This document shows, in pieces, positions 31,427-38,105 of a DNA stretch of 38,105 nt. A program made the translations under genes and the position numbers. Positions within the stretch are counted from its first letter, which is position 1; each line of letters starts with the position of its first letter. The stretch is from Sphingobium sp. (GTDB taxonomy: Bacteria; Pseudomonadota; Alphaproteobacteria; Sphingomonadales; Sphingomonadaceae): the NCBI GenBank assembly GCA_023266635.1, contig JAHFPU010000005.1:1-38105 (forward strand), in the 5' to 3' direction. The notes below the pieces were generated by a model. It searched no databases. It was not told where the DNA came from and worked only from the letters and a program-made list of their open reading frames with translations.

Positions 31427-32563
31427 TCAGTAGAAGTCGGGACCGGTCATCACAGCGTCGGTAGTGACCCGGCCGAACATCACGCGGTACGCCCAGGCGG
31501 TGTAGGCAAGGACGATCGGCAGGAAGATGATCGTGACGACCAGCATGATGCCGAGCGTCTTCTCACTGGAGGACGCGTTCCAAACTGTAAGGCTTGAATG
31601 CGCATCAGTGCTCGACGGCAGGATGAAGGGAAACATCGCGCATCCCACCGTTGCAATGATGCCGGTCGCGCCGACGCTGGACCCGCCGAAGGCTAGCGCC
31701 CCGTGCCGCCGATAGATGCCGATCAGCGCCAGACCCGTACCTGCGAAGCCCAAGACAGGGGCGGCCAGCATCCATGGATGCAGTCCGTAGTTGCGAAGCC
31801 AGCCACCAACCACCGCCTGGGACGTCGTATGCAGCGGGTTGGACGGTGCCGCTGTCTCAACGGCACCGACAATCTGCCAACCTGGCATCTGCCACACGAG
31901 CAGTCCCCCGACGGCAAATAGTATCAAGACGAGCGTTCCTGCCGCAAAGCCGTACGCGGTGGCCCGATCATGGATGGGGCCGCGCTCGACCTTGATCGCC
32001 AACCAGGCTGCGCCATGCAGCACCAGCATGGCGACCGACACCACGCCTGCAAGCAGGGCGAAGGGGCTGAAGAGCGCGAAAAAGCTGCCCTCATAGAAGA
32101 CACGCAAGTCGCTATCGAGGCGGAAGGGCGCGCCGGTCAGTACGTTTCCGACGGCTACGCCGAAGACGAGCGCAGGCACGATCCCGCCGACGAACAGCGC
32201 CCAGTCCCAGCGGGTACGCCAAGACGGATCGGGGCGCTTCGACCGGTATTTGAAACCCACCGGCCGCAGGATTAGCGCCGCCAGCACCACGAACATCGCG
32301 AGGTAAAATCCCGAGAAGCTGGCGGCATAGACGAACGGCCAAGCTGCGAAGATCGCACCACCTCCGAGGATGAACCACACTTGGTTGCCTTCCCAAGTTG
32401 GGCCGACGGTGTTGATGACCGTGCGGCGTTCGGCATCGTTTCTCGCGACAAACGGCAGCAGCGTGGCGACGCCAAGATCGAAGCCGTCGGTCAGCGCAAA
32501 CCCTATCAGCAGCACACCCAGCAGCGCCCACCAGATCAGGCGCAGGATTTCGTAATCGAACAT
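31427..32563 (-). CDS. cydB: Cytochrome bd quinol oxidase subunit II
   Basis: A 378-residue integral membrane protein with eight or nine predicted helices. Characteristic segments: LIWWALLGVLLIGFALTDGF, DLGVATLLPF, RRTVINTVGPTWEGNQVWFI, GGAIFAAWPFVYAASFSGFY and the final segment with SSTDAHSSLTVWNASSSEKT. Length matches the classical subunit. CydB pairs with CydA and has no heme itself. It follows cydA by 12 bases and precedes cydX, forming a cydABX operon. Confidence 0.97.
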   Translation of the reverse strand: MFDYEILRLIWWALLGVLLIGFALTDGFDLGVATLLPFVARNDAERRTVINTVGPTWEGNQVWFILGGGAIFAAWPFVYAASFSGFYLAMFVVLAALILRPVGFKYRSKRPDPSWRTRWDWALFVGGIVPALVFGVAVGNVLTGAPFRLDSDLRVFYEGSFFALFSPFALLAGVVSVAMLVLHGAAWLAIKVERGPIHDRATAYGFAAGTLVLILFAVGGLLVWQMPGWQIVGAVETAAPSNPLHTTSQAVVGGWLRNYGLHPWMLAAPVLGFAGTGLALIGIYRRHGALAFGGSSVGATGIIATVGCAMFPFILPSSTDAHSSLTVWNASSSEKTLGIMLVVTIIFLPIVLAYTAWAYRVMFGRVTTDAVMTGPDFY

Positions 32564-32575
32564 GGTCGGCCTCCT

Positions 32576-34168
32576 TCAGGCGGCAAGCGGCAGGGATGGC
32601 AGCGGCGCGCCCACCGGGGCTGGGGCCTGCGCCTCGTCCTCGACCGGCCCGTGACGGATCGCAGCGAGGATCAGCCGCACCTCGATGACGGCCAGTACGC
32701 CGTAGAGCAGGGTGAAACCGGCAATGGTCGTCAGGATCGCCGCGGGCGTCAGGCTGGACGAGGCAAGGAAGGTAGGCAGCACGCCGTCGATTGCCCAGGG
32801 CTGGCGACCCAGTTCGGCAACGACCCAGCCTAGTTCGATAGCGATCCAGGGCAACGGAATCGCCAAGACCGCTGACTTCAGGAACCAGCGCACATCCATG
32901 TGCATCCGCAGCGAGCACAGCACAAATGCGGTGGCGAACAGCGCGATCATCGCAAAACCGATCGCGGCCATGATCCGGAACGACCAGAACATTAGCGGGA
33001 CGCTCGGCACCGTGTCCCACGCCGCCTGGCTGATCTGCTTCGGCGTGGCAGTCGCGGGATCAGCAACGTAGCGCTTGAGCAGTAATCCGTAGCCGAGGTC
33101 GCGCTTGTGCGCCTCGAAGGCCGCGCGGGCCGGCATGTCGTTAGCGTTCGTCTTCAGTCGCTGGACCGCGGCATAGGCGATGCGCCCAGAAGCAATCCGC
33201 TCCTGCGCCTGCAGCACCAGTTCGGACATACCGGTCACGGTGCCATCGAGGCTGCGCGTCGCAATCAGGCCGAGCACCCAAGGAACCTGCACCTCGTAAC
33301 GGGTTTCATGGGTCGCCATGCTAGGCACGCCGAACAGCGTCAGTCCGGCAGGAGCGGGCTCTGTGTGCCAGGCGGCCTCAATGGCGGCGAGCTTCATCTT
33401 CTGGTTGTCTGTAAGGGCATATCCGCTCTCATCGCCGAGGACGACGACGGACAAGGAAGACGCAAGGCCGAAAGCGGCGGCAACCGTCATCGAGCGACGC
33501 GCGACCGGAACCCAGCGGCCCTTGAGCAGCCAGAAGGCAGAGATGCCAAGTACGACCACCGAGGCGGTAACGTAGCCCGCGCTAACGGTGTGGACAAACT
33601 TGGCCTGCGCGACAGGGTTGAACAGCACCGCGCCGAAGTCTGTGACCTCCATCCGCATAGTGTCAGGGTTGAAGCGCGCGCCGACCGGATTCTGCATCCA
33701 GCCATTGGCGATGAGGATCCACAGGGCGGACAAGTTGGTGCCGAGCGCCACCATGAAGGTGACGATCAAATGCCCCAGCTTCGATAGCCGATCCCAGCCG
33801 AAGAACATGAGACCGACAAAGGTCGCTTCGAGGAAAAAGGCCATCAGCCCCTCGATTGCGAGCGGGGCGCCGAAGATGTCGCCGACGTAATGAGAAAAGT
33901 AGGACCAGTTGGTCCCGAACTGGAACTCCATCGTCAGCCCCGTGGCAACCCCGAGCACGAAGTTGATGCCAAAAATCTTGCCCCAGAAACGTGTCACCTG
34001 CCGCCAGACCGGGCGTCCCGTCATGACGTAGACGGATTCCATGATGACGAGCATGAAGCTGAGCCCAAGCGTCAGCGGCACGAACAGGAAATGATAAAGC
34101 GCAGTTAGCGCGAATTGTAGCCGCGACAGGTCGATAACGGTCGGGTCCACTGGCGGGGTCTCCTCCAT
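32576..34168 (-). CDS. cydA: Cytochrome bd quinol oxidase subunit I
   Basis: A 530-residue heme-bearing subunit that oxidises ubiquinol and reduces oxygen. ATG 34168 (MEETPPVDPTVIDLSRLQFA) is the start; the longer frame is an antisense shadow of cydD. The heme axial His26 sits in LTALYHFLFVPLTLG; ETRYEVQVPW marks the segment after the quinol (Q) loop, which contains GDESGYALTDNQK and AIEAAWHTEPAPA with the Lys/Glu of the quinol site. The length (close to the 522 of the E. coli protein) places it in the long-Q-loop type. It is the first gene of the operon and is divergent from cydD. Confidence 0.97.
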   Translation of the reverse strand: MEETPPVDPTVIDLSRLQFALTALYHFLFVPLTLGLSFMLVIMESVYVMTGRPVWRQVTRFWGKIFGINFVLGVATGLTMEFQFGTNWSYFSHYVGDIFGAPLAIEGLMAFFLEATFVGLMFFGWDRLSKLGHLIVTFMVALGTNLSALWILIANGWMQNPVGARFNPDTMRMEVTDFGAVLFNPVAQAKFVHTVSAGYVTASVVVLGISAFWLLKGRWVPVARRSMTVAAAFGLASSLSVVVLGDESGYALTDNQKMKLAAIEAAWHTEPAPAGLTLFGVPSMATHETRYEVQVPWVLGLIATRSLDGTVTGMSELVLQAQERIASGRIAYAAVQRLKTNANDMPARAAFEAHKRDLGYGLLLKRYVADPATATPKQISQAAWDTVPSVPLMFWSFRIMAAIGFAMIALFATAFVLCSLRMHMDVRWFLKSAVLAIPLPWIAIELGWVVAELGRQPWAIDGVLPTFLASSSLTPAAILTTIAGFTLLYGVLAVIEVRLILAAIRHGPVEDEAQAPAPVGAPLPSLPLAA

Positions 34169-34224
34169 AATCCGCGAACATTGCGGGTATGGCTGCCTCA
34201 TCGGCGTCGGTGCGAACGTCGGGT

Positions 34225-34242
34225 ATACGGGAAGTCCCGTAT
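34225..34242. promoter_or_regulatory. Perfect palindrome between divergent cydA and cydD
   Basis: ATACGGGA-AG-TCCCGTAT, two 8-base arms around a 2-base centre, lies in the 109-base gap between the divergent cydA and cydD starts, 57 bases from cydA and 36 from cydD. It probably binds a dimeric regulator that controls both operons. It does not look like an FNR/FixK box (TTGAT-N4-ATCAA). A half-like TCCCGTA recurs at 29890-29896 upstream of the channel gene. Confidence 0.65.
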
Positions 34243-34277
34243 TCGGCGGTGCGGTCCCGCCGATTAGGCCGACGATC

Positions 34278-35921
34278 ATGTCCACCATCGCTAACCGCCC
34301 CACTGCTACCCGCCTGCTCGCCGATCTCGCGCCCCGGCGGGGCCGGGCGGAGGCGCTGCTGCTACTTGATACGGTGGCGGCGATCGGTTTTGCCGGCGGC
34401 CTTGCCGGCGCGATCACGCATGCGGACCGCGTCGCTACGCTGCTGCCCTGGCTCTGCATCGCGGGGGCCGCGGCGATCGCCCGCGGAGGACTGATCGCCG
34501 CACTCGCCGACGCCGGCGCGGCGGCAGGACGGCAGATGACGATGACGGCCCGCCAGCGCGTCGTCTCCGCCACGTTCACCATGATGCCGGGCGGACGCCG
34601 TACGTCAGCCGACATCGTCACCGCGGCGGTGGACGAGGTCGATGCGCTGGACGGCTATGCCGCGCGTTTCCTGCCGGCGCGACGCGCCGCCGCGATCGCG
34701 CCGCTGATCGTTCTCGGCGTGATCGCGACGGCAAGCTGGGTCAGCGCCTTGATCCTGCTCGCGACATTGCTGCCCTTCGTCGCCGCCATGATCCTGGCGG
34801 GGGGTGCCGCGGCGGACCGGTCGCGACGCCAGTTCATGGCCTTGTCGCGGCTGTCCGCACTGTTCGCCGATCGCGTGCGGGCGTTGCCCGTCGTATTGGC
34901 CTTTCGCGCCGAGCAGCGCGAGGCGGACCATATCGGTCGTGCTGCCGAAGATCTAGCCACCCGCACCATGGGCGTCCTGCGCGTGGCGTTCGTCTCGTCC
35001 GGCGCGCTGGAGTTCTTCGCGGCGCTGTCTGTTGCGCTGGTCGCCGTCTATTGCGGCTTTGCTCTGTTGGGGTTGCTGCCGTTCGGGTCGCTCGAGACGC
35101 TTGATCTGGGCGACGCCTTCTTCGTCCTTGCCCTGTCGCCCGAATTCTACGCGCCGATGCGAAGGTTGGCCGCTGCTTATCACGAGCGGCAGGCGGCGCA
35201 GACGGCCGCGGAACGGCTGGCTCCGCTGTTGAGCGATAGCGCCATCGCGCCGGTGCAGCTCCCTAGGGCAGCCGTCGCCCCAAGCGTCGCCTTTCAGGCA
35301 GTGACGATCCGTTATCAGGACCGCGACGAGGCTGCGGTGATCAACCTCTCGCTGACGATCGAGTCCGGGGAAACGCTGGCGCTGGTCGGTCCATCGGGCA
35401 GCGGCAAGACCAGCCTGCTTCATAGTCTGCTTGGTCTTGCTCCAGTCTCGGAAGGGACGATCCTGATCGACGGAGCGCCCTTGCCCCTCGGCGGCAGCGT
35501 CGCTGCGGTGGCAGCATGGGCCGGACAGAACCCGCTGATCCCGCCGGGAACTATCGGTCAGGCGATTGCGCTGGGGGATCGCACGGCGGATGCAGCCGGA
35601 ATCGCTGCTGCGGCCGATGCCGCAGGCCTCGGCCCTGCCCTCGCGCGCCGGCCGGAAGGCCTGGAGGCGATGATCGATGCGCGCGGGGGCGGTCTATCCG
35701 GCGGCGAGCGCCGGCGCATCGGGATTGCGCGTGCGCTGTTGAAGGACGCACCCCTGCTTCTGCTCGATGAACCCACGGCGCACCTCGATGCGGCAGCGGA
35801 GGAAGAGATAATCGCGTTACTGGCCCGTGCCTGCACCGGTCGAACCGTCATCATCGCGACGCATTCGGCCAGACTGGCGGCGATCGCCGACCGTGTCGTC
35901 ATTCTGGGAGGGCATGCGTGA
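34278..35921 (+). CDS. cydD: Cytochrome bd assembly ABC exporter subunit CydD
   Basis: A 547-residue half-transporter: membrane domain (about 1-310, six helices) and ATPase domain (about 335-547). Walker A is GPSGSGKT, the signature LSGGERRRIGIARAL and Walker B LLLLDEPTAHLD; the switch His is in ATHSARL. CydDC exports cysteine and glutathione to the periplasm and is required to assemble cytochrome bd with its hemes. The ATG at 34278 is the first good start after the divergent promoter region. Assignment as cydD rather than a general exporter is from order (first of the pair) and the cydAB neighbourhood. Its stop overlaps the cydC start. Confidence 0.92.
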   Translation: MSTIANRPTATRLLADLAPRRGRAEALLLLDTVAAIGFAGGLAGAITHADRVATLLPWLCIAGAAAIARGGLIAALADAGAAAGRQMTMTARQRVVSATFTMMPGGRRTSADIVTAAVDEVDALDGYAARFLPARRAAAIAPLIVLGVIATASWVSALILLATLLPFVAAMILAGGAAADRSRRQFMALSRLSALFADRVRALPVVLAFRAEQREADHIGRAAEDLATRTMGVLRVAFVSSGALEFFAALSVALVAVYCGFALLGLLPFGSLETLDLGDAFFVLALSPEFYAPMRRLAAAYHERQAAQTAAERLAPLLSDSAIAPVQLPRAAVAPSVAFQAVTIRYQDRDEAAVINLSLTIESGETLALVGPSGSGKTSLLHSLLGLAPVSEGTILIDGAPLPLGGSVAAVAAWAGQNPLIPPGTIGQAIALGDRTADAAGIAAAADAAGLGPALARRPEGLEAMIDARGGGLSGGERRRIGIARALLKDAPLLLLDEPTAHLDAAAEEEIIALLARACTGRTVIIATHSARLAAIADRVVILGGHA

Positions 35922-37528
35922 ACGCCTTCGAAAGCTTGCTGCACGATGAGATCCGCAAGGAAGCCGCAACGCTGCGACGTGCCGCGCTGCTCGCAGCAGC
36001 GGTCGCGGGTGCGACGATCGTGCTGCTCGGCCTGTCCGGCTGGTTCATCACCGCAGCGGGCGCCGCGGGTCTCGCCGGCGCGGCGACGGCGCGCGTCTTC
36101 AACTACATGCTTCCGAGCGCTGGCATCCGGCTGCTGGCGATCGTGCGCACAGGCGCGCGCTATGGCGAGCGACTGGCGAGCCATGCCGCCGCCTTTGCCG
36201 TGCTTGCGCGGGTCAGGCCGGCGCTGTTCCGCTCCATCGCCGCAGCACCGGTGCGGCAGGCGCTTGCGTTGAGCACCGGCAGCGCGACGGCGCGGCTGGT
36301 GCAGGACGTCGGCGCGATCGAAGGCGCGGTCGTGCGCCGGTCCGCAACATGGGCAGCGGTGGCGGCGGTGGCGACCGGCGTCGCCCTGACGGCGGCCGCC
36401 GGACCGATCGTCGCTGGAACGCTGGCCGCGATGACGGGCCTGACGCTGGCGGTAACGTTCCGTCACCTCGCCGTCGGGCGCCAGCACGGCGTCGCGCTCC
36501 AGCGGATGCAGGGCGAGATGCGCGAACTGCTGGCCACCCAATTGTCCGCAGCCCCCGAACTTCGCTGCTATGCGATGCAGGACACGACGATCGATCAGAT
36601 CGCACGTCTGGATGCGCGACTGGCCGCAACGCGACGGGATCAGGCACGCGTTGCAGCCCGTGCCGAGGCCATCGCCGCGGGCATGGCAGGATTGGGCGCG
36701 GTGGCGGCGTTCGTCGTCGCATTGCCCGCTGGCGTGCCGCTTGCCGCGTTGTCCGCGTTGACGGCGGTGACCACGATCGACGGATTGGCGCCGCTGCTGC
36801 GCGACCGCGCGGCTCGCGGCGCGACGATCGAGGCGACGGAACGGCTTTCGGACCTGTTTCGACCGGTGGCTGCTGCCGTCACGATTGGGCCGGCCTGTAA
36901 CCCGACGCTGGCGCTTCCTGGGCTCTCGCTGACCGCGCCACCGGACGCGCGCATCGCGATCACCGGCGTATCGGGTGTCGGCAAGACGACGCTGCTGGAA
37001 ACGCTGCTGGGCCTGCGTACAGACGGGACGGACGGCATCTTCGTCGGGGGGCGACCCCTTGTCGGCATGGACCCAGCCGTGTTGCGCGGCATGTTCGCCT
37101 GGTGCCCTCAGGATGCGCAATTGCTGGCGGGGTCGATCCGCGACAATCTGCTCCTGGCGCGGCCGGACGCCCACGATGCCGAACTGTGGCAGGCGCTGGA
37201 CGATGCCTGTCTTGGACACCGTATTCGCCTGTTGCCCGAGGGACTGGATAGCTGGGTCGGCGAGGACGGTTCCCGGCTGTCCGGGGGCGAGCGGCGGCGA
37301 CTATGCCTGGCCCGTGCCTACAACGCGCGCGCGCCTTGGCTGCTGCTCGACGAACCGACGGAGGCGCTCGATGGGCAGACCGAACAGCAAGTAATCCAAC
37401 GACTGAACACCCGCCTGATGCGTACGCAACAAGGGCTGATCGTGGTCACGCATCGGGCCGCTCTACTGAAGATGTGCACCCAGCACGTCATGCTATCCAC
37501 CAATGCGCTCCGTGATCTGGCGGCTTGA
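35918..37528 (+). CDS. cydC: Cytochrome bd assembly ABC exporter subunit CydC
   Basis: A 536-residue half-transporter starting at GTG 35918, which overlaps the cydD TGA by 4 bases. The membrane domain opens with a helix RAALLAAAVAGATIVLLGLS and SGWFITAAGAAGLAGA, typical of CydC. The ATPase domain has Walker A GVSGVGKTTL, signature LSGGERRRLCLARAY and Walker B WLLLDEPTEALD; HRAALL marks the switch His region. It forms a heterodimer with CydD. The stop lies 4 bases from the end of the convergent oxidoreductase gene, so the two transcripts probably terminate against each other. Confidence 0.92.
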   Translation: MNAFESLLHDEIRKEAATLRRAALLAAAVAGATIVLLGLSGWFITAAGAAGLAGAATARVFNYMLPSAGIRLLAIVRTGARYGERLASHAAAFAVLARVRPALFRSIAAAPVRQALALSTGSATARLVQDVGAIEGAVVRRSATWAAVAAVATGVALTAAAGPIVAGTLAAMTGLTLAVTFRHLAVGRQHGVALQRMQGEMRELLATQLSAAPELRCYAMQDTTIDQIARLDARLAATRRDQARVAARAEAIAAGMAGLGAVAAFVVALPAGVPLAALSALTAVTTIDGLAPLLRDRAARGATIEATERLSDLFRPVAAAVTIGPACNPTLALPGLSLTAPPDARIAITGVSGVGKTTLLETLLGLRTDGTDGIFVGGRPLVGMDPAVLRGMFAWCPQDAQLLAGSIRDNLLLARPDAHDAELWQALDDACLGHRIRLLPEGLDSWVGEDGSRLSGGERRRLCLARAYNARAPWLLLDEPTEALDGQTEQQVIQRLNTRLMRTQQGLIVVTHRAALLKMCTQHVMLSTNALRDLAA

Positions 37529-37532
37529 GACG

Positions 37533-38105
37533 TTAGGCTTGCGCTTGGCGCCTCGCCAGCTTGCATGACTTCGCGGCCTCGTGCGCCGCACTCAGCAAGA
37601 CACTGCACGTCTGGCGGCTGCGTTCCGCTGCGCGTTCCAGGCATTCCGCCGCGTAAACTGGAGAGAGGGGGCTCACGATCGAGTCGAAGTGCTCGTGATC
37701 GCAATCACTCAGGCCGAAAATCGCCTCGAGATAATAGTCGAACGCCTCTTTCAAGCCATGCCATTGCCCGCGCTCGGCGAGCCAGGGCAGGGTTGCGCCT
37801 GAGGTAGTAAGCAGGACGATGCGCTTTCCCGTAAGCCGTCCTTTATGCTGATTGTGGCGGATTGCGGTCGCGGTCACTCCCGCCCCAAGGACGCGATCGA
37901 CATAACCCTTTATGATCGCCGGCGGCATGCCGAACCAGACAGGATAGACCAGTACGATCACACTGGCGCGCTCGACTATCTTCAGTTCCGCGCGCACATC
38001 GTCCGACAACGCGAAACCCGCGGCCTCCGGGCGTTCGCTCGCGCGTAGCAGCGGGTCGAATCCTATTGCGTACAAGTCGCGAACTTCGGCTGTTTGGCCA
38101 CATGC
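37533..38105 (-). CDS. NAD(P)H-dependent flavodoxin-fold oxidoreductase, 5' part missing
   Basis: At least 190 residues of a flavodoxin-like FMN/FAD oxidoreductase of the quinone-reductase/KefF type. The frame continues past the apparent start at 38075 (a TTG) to the window edge with TAEVRDLYAIGFDP, so the N-terminal FMN-phosphate loop lies outside. Visible family features: VIVLVYPVWFGMPPAIIKGY and DRVLGAGV, LTGKRIVLLTTSGA, and FGLSDCDHEHFDSI. Such enzymes reduce quinones or act as ancillary subunits of K+ efflux systems. It is convergent with cydC; participation in the respiratory island is possible but not shown. Confidence 0.85.
   Translation of the reverse strand, partial: ACGQTAEVRDLYAIGFDPLLRASERPEAAGFALSDDVRAELKIVERASVIVLVYPVWFGMPPAIIKGYVDRVLGAGVTATAIRHNQHKGRLTGKRIVLLTTSGATLPWLAERGQWHGLKEAFDYYLEAIFGLSDCDHEHFDSIVSPLSPVYAAECLERAAERSRQTCSVLLSAAHEAAKSCKLARRQAQA

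Noticed and set aside
29959-31464. 501-codon open frame on the plus strand
   Set aside because: It is antisense to hemN and cydX, whose protein motifs are unmistakable. Its translation is rich in Arg, Gly and Asp with no domain character.
34169-34277. FNR/FixK box (TTGAT-N4-ATCAA type) in the cydA/cydD promoter region
   Set aside because: I looked for this anaerobox and found no acceptable match; the only symmetric element is the ATACGGGA palindrome.
35558-37219. 553-codon open frame on the minus strand
   Set aside because: It is antisense to cydD/cydC and is a high-GC shadow rich in Arg and Ala.
1-38105. CRISPR arrays, rRNA and tRNA genes
   Set aside because: No regularly spaced direct repeats of CRISPR size and no cloverleaf or rRNA-like sequence was recognised by eye; a tRNAscan or Infernal run was not possible.

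Overview
The window looks like part of a large plasmid (or plasmid-derived region) of a Sphingomonadaceae-type alphaproteobacterium. This rests on the high GC content, the RPA-type replication initiator with a RepC-type initiator beside it, the MucR/Ros regulator, the FixL/FixJ pair and the general protein style. No taxonomic marker such as rRNA is present, so the host assignment is inference.

Left part (1-12.3 kb), plasmid backbone: the 3' part of an oleate hydratase gene; an IS5-family remnant fused in frame to a truncated zinc-finger primase; a ParA/small partner partition pair; two small paralogous proteins flanking a frameshifted SGNH-hydrolase-like gene; a conserved plasmid protein with a nuclease-like C-terminus; a periplasmic lytic transglycosylase; the RPA-family replication initiator; iteron-like repeats on both sides of repC; repC itself with an AT-rich centre and a candidate counter-transcribed RNA upstream; two probable DNA-binding plasmid proteins; a cluster of GTCCG inverted repeats; and a conjugative pilin gene. 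The pilin gene stands alone: no other pilus-assembly genes follow.

Middle part (12.3-25.2 kb), accessory and scarred: a three-gene carbohydrate cassette (large uncharacterised probable alpha-toroid protein, SDR oxidoreductase, GH130-like enzyme) abuts an IS5-family element with a split transposase. After it come a soluble chemoreceptor-like protein, a Crp/Fnr regulator, a winged-helix protein, a diguanylate cyclase, a decayed serine recombinase (three frameshifts and a stop), a MucR/Ros regulator, small hypothetical genes, tandem hairpins and a broken zinc alcohol dehydrogenase.

Right part (25.2-38.1 kb), a coherent low-oxygen respiration island: on the minus strand cydA-cydB-cydX-hemN, then a two-TM potassium-channel-like gene overlapping fixL, which overlaps fixJ; then a lone receiver-domain protein overlapping a two-domain universal stress protein, and an OmpW porin. 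Divergently, on the plus strand, cydD-cydC encode the exporter needed to assemble cytochrome bd. A perfect 8+2+8 palindrome lies between cydA and cydD. Together the genes would sense low oxygen (FixL heme PAS), activate transcription (FixJ), supply heme without oxygen (HemN), and build and run a high-affinity quinol oxidase. The window ends inside a flavodoxin-fold NAD(P)H oxidoreductase gene.
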